The translations under genes and the position numbers were made by a program. The notes under the pieces were generated by a model. It had not been told where the DNA came from and did no database searches. It saw nothing but the letters and a program-made list of their open reading frames with translations. A stretch of 52,011 nucleotides of DNA from JAFGCY01 sp964609245 (GTDB lineage Bacteria; 4484-113; JAFGCY01), in assembly GCA_964609245.1 (NCBI GenBank), contig CAZSSB010000019.1, forward strand, positions 1-52,011, read 5' to 3'. Within the stretch, counting starts at the first letter, position 1; every line of letters starts with the position of its first letter. Below are positions 39,953-47,943 of the stretch, piece after piece.

Positions 39953-41125
39953 ATGGCTGAAGTTGGACTGACCCAGGACCAGATTGACGAGATGTTGGCG
40001 AAAGGCGAAGGAGGCGGCAGCGTGGACCCCTCGGCGATCAGCAGCGCGGATCTGACGGCGCTCACCGATTTCGAGCGCGAGACGATGAGCAACCTGCCCA
40101 GCGTTCTCAACGCGATGACCGGCTTCGAGTTTGCGCTCGAGAACGTCGAGCTGTCGCTGGTCAAAGCCGACGAACTCACGGCCGTCGTCGGCGACGACCT
40201 GATCTTCGGCCTGCCGATCGAGGCCGGCGAGTCGATGCTGCACTGCCTGGTGCTGGACAACGGCTTCGCCAAGCACGTCGCCTCGGCGCTGACCGGTGGC
40301 GAGGCCGGCGAAGAACCCGGGCTCAGCGACATGGAGCGCTCCGCGATCCAGGAGGTCGTCTCCCAGATCAACGGCACCTATCTGACCAACGTCTCGACGG
40401 CGCTGTCCACCACGGTGACCGGCGACGCAGTCAACGTGCTGGACAGCGACGCGCTGGCGGAGCAGGCCGGGGCCGGCATGGTGCTGAGCACAATTACGCT
40501 GCGCCACGGCGAGGATTCCCCCGCCCAGCTTCGCCACCTGATCCCGCTGCCGCTGGTCCAGCAGGTGCTGGGCAAGCTCCAGCAGGCGGCGGCGGAGCCC
40601 CAGCCCGCGGCGCCGGCCCCCGAGCCGCAGCCGGAGGAGGCCGGCGCCGAGGCGCCGGCTGAGACCGCCGCGGCCCCCGAGGCACCGGCGCCCGCCCCCG
40701 GCGAGCCCGCCCCGTCCGCCCCCGACGCCGCGCCGGCCGCGGCCGCGCCCGCTGGCGCCGCCCAGGCCCCGCCACCGGTCAGCAGTGGCTCGATCCTGGG
40801 GCCGACCACCGAGTACCAGCCCGCCTCGTTCTCCCAGCTGGGGGGCTCCGCGGCGCTGCCCGAGCCCCGCAACCTGGAGATCCTGCTGGACGTTCCGCTG
40901 CAGGTGACCGTCGAGCTGGGCAAAACCGTTCTGCCGGTGCGCCAGATTTTGGAGTACGGCCAGGGCAGCCTGATCACGCTGGACAAGCTAGCCGGCGAGC
41001 CGATCGACCTGCTGGTCAACGGCAAGTACTTCGCCAAGGGCGAGGTGGTGGTCATCGACGAAAACTTCGGCGTGCGCATCACCTCGATCCTGACCCCCGC
41101 CGAGCGCATCGCCCAGCTGACCTAG
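39953..41125 (+). CDS. fliY: FliY/FliN-type motor switch protein (CheC-like plus SpoA)
   Basis: 390 residues. An N-terminal peptide LTQDQIDEMLAKG resembles the CheY-binding motif of FliM. A CheC-like middle domain (about 35-205) and an Ala/Pro/Glu-rich linker (about 210-290) follow, then a FliN SpoA domain (about 303-388, DVPLQVTVELGKTVLPVRQI). Firmicute FliY dephosphorylates CheY-P through ExxN motifs; here the expected site reads QEVVSQIN with Ser in place of Asn, and the following Pro is Val, so phosphatase activity is doubtful. It may be purely structural. Confidence 0.9.
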   Translation: MAEVGLTQDQIDEMLAKGEGGGSVDPSAISSADLTALTDFERETMSNLPSVLNAMTGFEFALENVELSLVKADELTAVVGDDLIFGLPIEAGESMLHCLVLDNGFAKHVASALTGGEAGEEPGLSDMERSAIQEVVSQINGTYLTNVSTALSTTVTGDAVNVLDSDALAEQAGAGMVLSTITLRHGEDSPAQLRHLIPLPLVQQVLGKLQQAAAEPQPAAPAPEPQPEEAGAEAPAETAAAPEAPAPAPGEPAPSAPDAAPAAAAPAGAAQAPPPVSSGSILGPTTEYQPASFSQLGGSAALPEPRNLEILLDVPLQVTVELGKTVLPVRQILEYGQGSLITLDKLAGEPIDLLVNGKYFAKGEVVVIDENFGVRITSILTPAERIAQLT

Positions 41126-41306
41126 CGCCGCCGTATCACCGGCTGTCGTCATCCGTGGGGCCCAGGTATCACTGCACATCCGCCCAGCAGTCATGGGCGC
41201 ACGGCTCTGAATACGCACTCACGGCGCTCGTCAACGGGGTCGGCCGGCTGGCGGGCGTTTGCGGTATCGAACCAAAGCTGATAGTATCTTTCGGTCAGGA
41301 GAAACA

Positions 41307-41672
41307 ATGCCTCGCGTGCTGATCGTCGATGATGCTGCATTCATGCGGATGATGATCAAGGACATCCTGTCCAAGCACGGCTACGACGTCGCCGGTGAAG
41401 CCGCCGACGGAGTCGAGGCGGTCGAGAAATACAAGGAGCTCGGTCCGGATCTGGTGACGCTGGACATCACCATGCCCGAGATGGACGGCATCGCGGCGCT
41501 GAAGGAAATCCTCAAGTTCGACAGCGAGGCCCGGGTGCTGATCTGCAGCGCGATGGGCCAGCAGGCGATGGTGATCGAGGCGATCCAGGCCGGCGCGAAG
41601 GATTTCATTGTGAAGCCCTTCAAGCCGGATCGCGTGATGGAGGCGGTCAACCGGACGCTGGGCAAGGGCTGA
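41307..41672 (+). CDS. cheY: CheY-type single-domain response regulator
   Basis: 121 residues from ATG 41307, with a perfect AGGAG 6 nt upstream. The acidic pair is in LIVDDAAF, the phospho-acceptor Asp in LVTLDITMPEMDG, Ser/Thr in LICSAMG and Lys in FIVKPFKPDRV. Its position inside the switch-protein operon implies it is the motor-controlling CheY, binding the N-termini of FliM and perhaps FliY. A 181-nt gap from fliY, with GATAGT at 41279-41284, suggests an extra promoter. Confidence 0.95.
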   Translation: MPRVLIVDDAAFMRMMIKDILSKHGYDVAGEAADGVEAVEKYKELGPDLVTLDITMPEMDGIAALKEILKFDSEARVLICSAMGQQAMVIEAIQAGAKDFIVKPFKPDRVMEAVNRTLGKG

Positions 41673-41729
41673 CGGACGTCGGTTCGCCGGGGCGTGGGGG
41701 CACACGCCGGCGCGCCGGGGCGGAAGAAC

Positions 41730-43283
41730 ATGGGGCGATTCAGGTGGCAGTGGTTGGCGCTCTGCCTCTCGGCGGCGGTCGTGCTGCTGGCCGCGCCGCC
41801 GGCCTTATCCGAGGACGACATCTGTGAGGGCTGCGAAGCCTGCCGGCTGGCCGAGGCGGCCGACGATGACGAGGCGGGCGATGAGCAGCCGGCCACACCG
41901 GAGGACGAAGAGGCGGCCGGCGAGGACGAGGCGCTGCCGGTGCTCGATCTCGCGGGCGGCGTGACGGCGGATGCCGCCGAGCCCGCTGCCCAGCCGGAAG
42001 GCGCCGAGCCGGAGGCTGCCCAGCCCGAGGCCGTCGAGCCGGGGGCGGACATTCTGGCGGCGGGTGTCACCGTGACGGCCGACACCGCGCCGCCGGCGGA
42101 AGCCGCTGCCGAGCCCGAGCCCGCGGCGCCGACGGACGGCGAGCAGCTGACGGTCTTCTCGCCGCCGCTGTGGACGCCCAACAGCGAGCGGTTCCTGCTT
42201 CGCGACCGCCAGCAGGAGCTGTCGCTGACGGCCGAGGCCGATACAACCGACGTGGGCGACGGCGCCGCGGCCCAGCCGCGGCCGGCCGCCAGTCCCGCGC
42301 CCAGGCCTGCCGCCCCCGCCGCTGACGAGACGACGCCGCAGCCGTCGCGCTTCGAGCTGCCGCCGGCCCCCGCCATGGCTGGTCCGGTCAACACGGGCCC
42401 GGCCGCTGCGGACGCTGAGCAGCCGGCCGAAAGTCCGGCGGGTATCGTCGGCACGCTCAATCTGCCGCCCGGCGAGGAGCTGCTCAGCGGGCCGCCCGAG
42501 ATCATTCCCAGCGAGCAGTTCAGCGCGGAGGAGCTGGCCGAGCCGGCAGAGCCGCTGCTGGCGAGCGGCGAGCTGGCGGAGGCGGCGCCCGCGGTGGGCG
42601 TGATCGCCACCAGCCGCGAGCAGGCGGCTCGCCAGCCGGAGCCGACGCTGGACGAGGTCCTCAGCGGCGAGGCCGAGGATCAGGCGCTGGGCTCCCAGGT
42701 GCCGGGGCTCAGCCCTTGGCGCAGCGGGGCGATCATCCTGGTCTGTCTGGCGCTGCTGTTCGCCGCGATCGCGATCGGCAAGCGCTTCAGGCTGGCCAGG
42801 GCCGGGGGCGGGGCGCGCGCGCTGTCCGTGATCGAGACCATCAGTCTCGGCGCGGGCCGCCAGATTACGATCATGGAGATGGGCGACAGCGCGCTGATTC
42901 TGGGCGTCACGCCCCAGAGCATCAACCTGCTGGACAAGGTGCCGCTGGTGCTGATGAGCGGCAGCTATCAGGGGACGGTCAACGCGATCATCGACAAGGA
43001 GAGCCAGGCGCTGCCCAGCGACTGGGCGCAGCGGCCGGTGTTCACCATCCCCGCCGACCAGGAGGCCCCGCGGCTGGCGCCCCCGCTGAGCGGCACGGCC
43101 ACCTACGGCCCCGGCGGGCGGCGCGTCAGCGTCAGCGAGCTTCGGCAGCGGCGGGCGCGCAGCATCGGCGGCGGCGGAACCACCTACGGCCGGCCGGCGG
43201 CGGCGCGCGTCAGCGGCGATGCCCGCACCAAGGCGCAGCTGATCGGCCGCCTCCGCGAGCAGCTCAGCCGCCTGGAGGAGTGA
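41730..43283 (+). CDS. fliO: FliO-like flagellar export protein with very long extracytoplasmic region
   Basis: 517 residues, several times the usual FliO. Signal peptide (about 1-27) and a Cys-rich patch DDICEGCEACRL, then about 280 residues of acidic Ala/Pro/Glu-rich sequence. A membrane span (about 331-351) and the FliO domain follow (LSVIETISLGAGRQITIMEM, DSALILGVTPQSINLL), with a Gly/Arg-rich cytoplasmic tail. FliO stabilises FliP during assembly of the export gate. Assignment rests on the conserved domain and on fliP directly downstream. The exported linker is unexplained. Confidence 0.85.
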   Translation: MGRFRWQWLALCLSAAVVLLAAPPALSEDDICEGCEACRLAEAADDDEAGDEQPATPEDEEAAGEDEALPVLDLAGGVTADAAEPAAQPEGAEPEAAQPEAVEPGADILAAGVTVTADTAPPAEAAAEPEPAAPTDGEQLTVFSPPLWTPNSERFLLRDRQQELSLTAEADTTDVGDGAAAQPRPAASPAPRPAAPAADETTPQPSRFELPPAPAMAGPVNTGPAAADAEQPAESPAGIVGTLNLPPGEELLSGPPEIIPSEQFSAEELAEPAEPLLASGELAEAAPAVGVIATSREQAARQPEPTLDEVLSGEAEDQALGSQVPGLSPWRSGAIILVCLALLFAAIAIGKRFRLARAGGGARALSVIETISLGAGRQITIMEMGDSALILGVTPQSINLLDKVPLVLMSGSYQGTVNAIIDKESQALPSDWAQRPVFTIPADQEAPRLAPPLSGTATYGPGGRRVSVSELRQRRARSIGGGGTTYGRPAAARVSGDARTKAQLIGRLREQLSRLEE

Positions 43284-43288
43284 GCGGC

Positions 43289-44122
43289 GTGCAGGACCAC
43301 CGCACGAAGTTCCGCCAGCTGCTTAAGACGAGCCACCAGCGCGCGGCGGCGGCGACCGGCCTGATCCTGGGGCTCGGCTTTCTGATCAGCTGGGGCCTCG
43401 CCTGGGCGCAGACGGGCGGCGCGGCGCCGGCCGAGGGCGCGGGCGGTCTCGGCCTGCCCGACGTGAGCCTCAGCATCGGCGGCGGCGAGGGCGACGCGGC
43501 GACGCTGATCCGCATCATGCTGCTGTTCACCCTGATCACGCTGGCGCCCTCGATCGTGGTGATGGTCACGCCGTTCACCCGCATCGTGATCGTGCTGGGC
43601 CTTTTGCGCAACGCTTTGGGCACCCAGCAGTCGCCGCCCAACACCGTGCTGATCGGGCTGGCGCTGTTTCTCAGTCTGTTCGTGATGATGCCGGTGCTGG
43701 CCCGCATCAACGACGACGCGGTCAAGCCGTACTTCGCCGAGGAGATCGGCTACGACGAGGCGCTGGGTCGCGCCCAGGCGCCGCTGCACGAGTTCATGGT
43801 GCGCCAGACGCGCGACAAGGACCTGGCGCTGTTCGCCAACCTGGCGCGGCTGGAGACGGAGAGCATCACGATCAGCGAGGTGCCGATGCACGTGCTGATC
43901 CCGGCGTTCATGATCAGCGAGCTGAAGAGCGCGTTCCAGATCGGCTTCATCATCTATCTGCCGTTCCTGGTGGTGGACATGGTGGTCAGCTCGATTCTGA
44001 TGAGCATGGGGATGCTGATGCTGCCGCCGATCCTGATCAGCCTGCCGTTCAAGCTGCTGATGTTCATCCTCAGCGACGGCTGGAACCTGGTCTTCGGCAG
44101 CCTGGTGCGCAGCTTCAAATGA
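43289..44122 (+). CDS. fliP: Flagellar export gate protein FliP
   Basis: 277 residues from GTG 43289 (GGAGGAG 8 nt upstream; GTG 43280 is an alternative). Cleavable signal (about 18-37), then four spans with the FliP hallmarks TRIVIVLGLLRNALGTQQSP, then ITISEVPMHVLIPAFMISEL and MSMGMLMLPPILISLPFKLL. It forms the FliP5-FliQ4-FliR export gate. fliQ and fliR do not follow; the operon stops here at a block of REP-like repeats. Confidence 0.95.
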   Translation: MQDHRTKFRQLLKTSHQRAAAATGLILGLGFLISWGLAWAQTGGAAPAEGAGGLGLPDVSLSIGGGEGDAATLIRIMLLFTLITLAPSIVVMVTPFTRIVIVLGLLRNALGTQQSPPNTVLIGLALFLSLFVMMPVLARINDDAVKPYFAEEIGYDEALGRAQAPLHEFMVRQTRDKDLALFANLARLETESITISEVPMHVLIPAFMISELKSAFQIGFIIYLPFLVVDMVVSSILMSMGMLMLPPILISLPFKLLMFILSDGWNLVFGSLVRSFK

Positions 44123-44124
44123 CC

Positions 44125-44151
44125 GGTGGCGCAAGCGTCCCGCTTGTGATT
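44125..44151. repeat. GGTGGCGC-type REP-like repeat, copy at fliP end
   Basis: 27 bp beginning GGTGGCGCAAGCG, containing the palindrome CAAGCG-TCC-CGCTTG. It begins 3 nt after the fliP stop. Confidence 0.8.
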
Positions 44152-44318
44152 GTCTGGCGCCGGACCCCGCGCCGGCCCGTCCCCGGTAGGGGCGAAGCCA
44201 TGCTTCGTCCAGCCGCAGGCCACCAGCGCAAGCGGCAAGCTGAGTCTCGCAGCACCGAGCTTCAGTCGCGGTCCACGGCCAAGCCTGCAGCTTACGCTTA
44301 CGCTTGCCGCTGATTCGT

Positions 44319-44345
44319 GGTGGCGCAAGCGTCCCGCTTGTGATT
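44319..44345. repeat. GGTGGCGC-type REP-like repeat
   Basis: Same 27-bp sequence as at 44125-44151, including the CAAGCG-TCC-CGCTTG palindrome. Confidence 0.8.
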
Positions 44346-44376
44346 GCTGACGGCTGACGGCTGACCCCTGATCCCC

Positions 44377-44402
44377 GGTGGCGCAAGCGTCCCGCTTCTG
44401 AC
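44377..44402. repeat. GGTGGCGC-type REP-like repeat, variant end
   Basis: Matches the other copies up to CCCGCTT and then reads CTGACT, losing one pair of the palindrome. Confidence 0.7.
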
Positions 44403-44437
44403 TGGGTGACGCGGTCGTCCCAACCCGCGATTCTGAT

Positions 44438-44453
44438 CTCCACACTTCCTTGA
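44438..44453 (+). promoter_or_regulatory. Upstream box shared by both fasciclin loci, copy 1
   Basis: CTCCACACTTCCTTGA, identical to 48494-48509 ahead of the fasciclin remnant. A CTGGATA follows 28 nt later (6 nt later in copy 2). It may be a regulator site or an alternative-sigma promoter element. Confidence 0.55.
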
Positions 44454-44523
44454 AACCCAGCCCACAGTCTCACCACACTGGCTGGATATCATTGCTCAGC
44501 TTTGATTCAAGCAGGAGGATCTC

Positions 44524-45480
44524 ATGAATCGGATTAACAGCATCATCGCCTTCGTGGCAGTGAACATCGCAGCGGCTTTCGCGCTGCTCGCACCAGCTTC
44601 GGCCGAGATGGACATCGTCGAAACGGCGGCCAGCACCGGCAGCTTCGATACCCTGATCGCGGCTGCGCAGGCCGCGGGTCTGGTCGATGCGCTGAAGGCC
44701 GACGGCCCGATCACGGTCTTCGCGCCCAACGATGAAGCCTTCGGCAAGCTGCCCGAAGGAACGGTCGACGCGCTGCTGAAGCCTGAGAATGTCAGCAAGC
44801 TGCAGGCCGTGCTGAAATACCACGTGGTCGCCGGCGCGGTGATGAGCACCGATGCCGCCGGGCTCGACTCGGCACCCACCCTGCTGGGCCAGGATATCAG
44901 CATCAGTCCCAGCGGCAGCGGCCTGGCCATCGACAGCGCCAACGTGATCGCCGCTGACATCGAGGCCAGCAATGGCATTATCCACGTGATTGACGGCGTG
45001 TTGATGCCGCGCGACCTGGTGGCTGTGGCCACCGAAGCCGGCTCATTCAAGACGCTCGCGGCGGCGGCCCAGGCGGCCGGGCTGATTGACACCCTGAAGA
45101 GCGGCGGCCCGTTCACGATCTTCGCCCCGACGGACGAGGCGTTTGCCAAGCTGCCCGCCGGCACGATTGACGAGCTGCTCAAGCCCCAGAATCGCGAGCA
45201 GCTGACAGCGATACTGACCTATCACGTCGTGCCGGGTGTGTACAACGCGGCCGATGTCATTGGGCTCAGCGAGGCCCCGACCGTCAACGGCACGCCGCTC
45301 AGGATCTCCGCCAGCTCCAGTGGTGTGGAGGTCAGCGGTTCCAACGTGATCGCCACTGACATCCAGGCCTTCAACGGCGTGATCCACGTGATCGACTCGG
45401 TGATGATCCCGCAGTCCACCGCAGGCAACTCCGACAACGCCAGCGACGGCACGCAGTCCGGCTGGGGCTGCGGTCATTAG
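44524..45480 (+). CDS. Secreted protein with two fasciclin (FAS1) domains
   Basis: 318 residues. Signal peptide ending PASA|EM (about 27), then two FAS1 domains (about 30-165 and 168-302). Each has the H1-like ITVFAPNDEAFGKLP / FTIFAPTDEAFAKLP, the YH motif (LKYHVV, LTYHVV) and an ending NGIIHVIDGVL / NGVIHVIDSVM. FAS1 domains mediate adhesion or bind ligands including polyenes; bacterial secreted forms are often stress-induced. The Ser/Asn/Gly-rich tail ends GWGCGH. The ATG has AGGAGGATCT. It lies next to a light-sensing two-component system, a plausible regulator. Confidence 0.93.
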   Translation: MNRINSIIAFVAVNIAAAFALLAPASAEMDIVETAASTGSFDTLIAAAQAAGLVDALKADGPITVFAPNDEAFGKLPEGTVDALLKPENVSKLQAVLKYHVVAGAVMSTDAAGLDSAPTLLGQDISISPSGSGLAIDSANVIAADIEASNGIIHVIDGVLMPRDLVAVATEAGSFKTLAAAAQAAGLIDTLKSGGPFTIFAPTDEAFAKLPAGTIDELLKPQNREQLTAILTYHVVPGVYNAADVIGLSEAPTVNGTPLRISASSSGVEVSGSNVIATDIQAFNGVIHVIDSVMIPQSTAGNSDNASDGTQSGWGCGH

Positions 45481-45503
45481 CCCACCTTCCAGCCATCCTC
45501 CCG

Positions 45504-45537
45504 TTCGGCGGCGCCGTCATCAGGCGGCGTCGCCGAA
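45504..45537. terminator. Strong hairpin after the fasciclin gene
   Basis: 13-bp near-perfect inverted repeat TTCGGCGGCGCCG / CGGCGTCGCCGAA with an 8-nt loop, one mismatch. No clear T-run, so it may be a transcript-stabilising or attenuating hairpin before the response-regulator gene. Confidence 0.5.
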
Positions 45538-45577
45538 TGGTGTCTTCAGATCATGTCAGGCGGAAGGAGGATATTAA

Positions 45578-46336
45578 GTGCAGCCGTCAGATACCATTGG
45601 TGCGAAACATGCCGGCAGCGGAGACACCCCAGTGACCAGCATTGTCGTGATCGAGGATGAGGCCGACATCAGCCGGGTAATGGAACTGAACCTGAGCGCC
45701 GAAGGCCACCAGGTGACCTGCTGCGCGGACGGGCTGCAGGGGCTTGAACTGGTCAGGAAGCAGCTGCCGGACCTGGTGCTGCTGGATCTGATGCTGCCGG
45801 GGCTCAATGGGCTGGACGTCTGCAGCAGGCTCAAGGCCGATGACGCCACCAAGCGGATTCCGGTCATCATGGTGACGGCCAAGGGCGAGGAGAGCGACGT
45901 GGTGCTGGGCCTGGGGCTGGGTGCCGAGGACTACGTCACCAAGCCTTTTCGCGTCAGCGAACTGCTGGCGCGCATTCGGGCCGCCTTCCGCCGTCGTGAG
46001 GAGATCCTCGCACCCCGCGAACAGCCGGGAGTGCACCGCTTCGGCGGTCTGGAACTCAGTATGGCCGAGCACACGCTGACGGTTGACGGCCAGGCTGTGC
46101 CGGTCACCACCACTGAATTCCGCCTGCTGGCGACTCTGCTGGAAAGCTCCGGACGGGTCTACAGCCGCGAGCTGCTGATCGACATCGCGATCGGTGATGA
46201 CGTCTATGTCAACATGCGCACCATCGACAGCCACATCAGTTCGCTCAGGCGCAAGCTGGGGCCCTACCGGGCATGGCTCAAGACGGTGTGGGGTGTCGGC
46301 TACCGCTTTGACCCGCAGCTGTCCGAGGGGGGCTGA
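45578..46336 (+). CDS. OmpR/PhoB-family response regulator
   Basis: 252 residues from GTG 45578, with GGAGG 7 nt upstream; an in-frame GTG at 45632 is possible. The receiver domain has VVIEDEADIS, phospho-Asp in LVLLDLMLPG and Lys in YVTKPFRV. The C-terminal winged helix is complete (LTVDGQAVPVTTTEFRLLA to VWGVGYRF). It is the partner of the LOV histidine kinase 11 nt downstream and so probably converts blue-light signals into transcription; targets may include the fasciclin genes, but no binding site is proven. Confidence 0.93.
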   Translation: MQPSDTIGAKHAGSGDTPVTSIVVIEDEADISRVMELNLSAEGHQVTCCADGLQGLELVRKQLPDLVLLDLMLPGLNGLDVCSRLKADDATKRIPVIMVTAKGEESDVVLGLGLGAEDYVTKPFRVSELLARIRAAFRRREEILAPREQPGVHRFGGLELSMAEHTLTVDGQAVPVTTTEFRLLATLLESSGRVYSRELLIDIAIGDDVYVNMRTIDSHISSLRRKLGPYRAWLKTVWGVGYRFDPQLSEGG

Positions 46337-46347
46337 CGGAGCAGAAC

Positions 46348-47415
46348 ATGGAAATCTCCTTTGAGCGCCTGCTGGGTGAGATCGCCGAGGGCATCACGGT
46401 CACTGATCCGCGGCAGCCGGACAACCCCCTGGTCTACGTCAATCCGGCCTTCTGCCGGCTGACCGGCTACAGCGCCGCGGAGGTCCTGGGTCGGAACTGC
46501 CGGTTCCTGCAGGGTCCCGATACCGATCAGCCGGAACTGGACCGGCTGCGGGCGGCCATCAGCAGTGGTCAGCCCTGCATCGTCGAGCTGCTCAACTACC
46601 GCAAGGATGGCACGCGGTTCTGGAACAACCTCTCGATCAGCCCGGTGTTCAACTCCGCCGGCGAGATCATCTACTTCACCGGCATCCAGCTGGATGTGAC
46701 GCGCCGCCGTAGGCTGGAAGACAAACAGCGTGAGTTCGTCGGCAATCTGGCCCATGAACTGAAGACGCCGCTCGCGGCCCTGATGGGACTGACCGACACC
46801 ATGGAGCGGCAGCCGGAGATGCAGCAGGAGACCCGCCTAAGCATCCTGGCCAGCCTGCAGTCGCAGATCACGCGCCTGAACGAGACGGTGGAGAGCATCC
46901 TGAACCTCTCGCGGATTGACTACGCCGGCCTGTCATCCGCCCGGCAGCTCCTGGACTTCAGGGATGTGATTCAGGAGAGCATCGACTCTGTGTCCGATTT
47001 CGCCGGCACGCAGGGCGTTGAGCTCGAGTACCGCCAGCCCGATCAGTCGGTCAGTATCCTGGGTGACCCCTGGGCGCTGTCGATGCTGGTCGGCAACCTG
47101 GCCAGCAACGCCATCAAGTACAGCACTGCCGGAACTACGGTGGCGGTGGAGCTGTCCGCCCAGAGCCATACCTGCCGACTGAGCGTGGCCGACAGCGGGC
47201 CGGGCATCGCATCAGACCAGCTGGAGCTGGTCTTCGAGCGTTTCTATCGGATAGACAAGTCCCGCAGCCGGGCCAACGGGGGAACCGGCCTGGGGCTTGC
47301 AATCGTCAGTGAAGTCGCCCGACAGCATCGTGGCTACGTCACCGTGACCAGCGAGATCGGCGAAGGCAGCTGCTTCACCGTGACTCTTCCGCTGTACTGT
47401 GGCGACGCCGCCTGA
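46348..47415 (+). CDS. LOV-domain (blue-light) sensor histidine kinase
   Basis: 355 residues, soluble. The N-terminal PAS domain is a true LOV domain: the flavin-adduct Cys51 is in GRNCRFLQG, followed by NYRKDGTRFWNNLSISPV and YFTGIQLDVT, which carry the FMN-contacting Asn and Gln residues. The kinase follows: phospho-acceptor His136 in FVGNLAHELKTPLAAL, N-box GNLASNAIKYS, G1 DSGPGIA and G2 GGTGLGLAIV. It should autophosphorylate under control of a blue-light FMN-cysteinyl adduct and pass phosphate to the upstream regulator. Confidence 0.95.
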   Translation: MEISFERLLGEIAEGITVTDPRQPDNPLVYVNPAFCRLTGYSAAEVLGRNCRFLQGPDTDQPELDRLRAAISSGQPCIVELLNYRKDGTRFWNNLSISPVFNSAGEIIYFTGIQLDVTRRRRLEDKQREFVGNLAHELKTPLAALMGLTDTMERQPEMQQETRLSILASLQSQITRLNETVESILNLSRIDYAGLSSARQLLDFRDVIQESIDSVSDFAGTQGVELEYRQPDQSVSILGDPWALSMLVGNLASNAIKYSTAGTTVAVELSAQSHTCRLSVADSGPGIASDQLELVFERFYRIDKSRSRANGGTGLGLAIVSEVARQHRGYVTVTSEIGEGSCFTVTLPLYCGDAA

Positions 47416-47475
47416 ACGGCCTGGGCGGCCAGCACCATCTGAGCAGCCCGTGCAGGCGAGTCGTGGCTGCCCGTA

Positions 47476-47943
47476 TCAGTTCATCCGCCAGATCGACGCG
47501 GCCAGGTAGGTGGCGAAGCAGACCCAGGCGAAGTACGGGACGAACAGCAGCGAGACGATCCGCTGCCGGTTCCAGGTAATCACGATCAACGCGGCCGTCG
47601 TCAGGTTGAGCACGATCATCTCGAGCACGGCCAGGCCCGGCTGGCGGGCCACGAAGAACACGTAGCACCACAGCACGTTCAGCAGCCCGTTGAGCACCAG
47701 CAGTGCGAGCAGCGGGCCGAACCGGGGGTACAGCTCGCGGCGGCTCCAGAGCAACATGACGGCCACTGCCGACAGGAAATAGATCACCGTCCAGACCATC
47801 CCGATCGTGCCGCCCGGCGGCGTGAACGCCGGCAGGTTGAGGGTCGCATACCAGGCCATGCCGCTTTGCGTCAGCGCGCTGCCGCCGGTGGCAACCGCCG
47901 CTACCGAGACCGCAATCACCACGTAGGCCAGTAAGTTACTCAA
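47476..47943 (-). CDS. tspO: TspO/MBR family membrane protein
   Basis: 155 residues from a TTG at 47943. This start overlaps the peroxiredoxin stop (TTGA) and has a perfect GGAGG 6 nt upstream, and it gives the normal family length. Five spans with the TspO signatures WYATLNLPAFTPPG, VWTVIYFLSAVAVML, LNGLLNVLWCYVFF and VPYFAWVCFATYLAASI. TspO binds porphyrins and tryptophan-like ligands and is linked to oxygen, light and stress responses. Coupling to a peroxiredoxin-like gene and proximity to a LOV kinase fit photo-oxidative stress. Confidence 0.93.
   Translation of the reverse strand: MSNLLAYVVIAVSVAAVATGGSALTQSGMAWYATLNLPAFTPPGGTIGMVWTVIYFLSAVAVMLLWSRRELYPRFGPLLALLVLNGLLNVLWCYVFFVARQPGLAVLEMIVLNLTTAALIVITWNRQRIVSLLFVPYFAWVCFATYLAASIWRMN

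Larger units (their letters stand above)
44123..44437. repeat. Repeat-rich intergenic block between fliP and the fasciclin gene
   Basis: Contains three GGTGGCGC-type repeats (44125, 44319, 44377), a GGCGAAGC-CAT-GCTTCGTC hairpin at 44191-44209, and a long-range inverted repeat AGCGGCAAGC (44231-44240) / GCTTGCCGCT (44302-44311). Short tandem GCTGACGGCTGA runs lie near 44345. No gene is visible in it. Confidence 0.7.
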
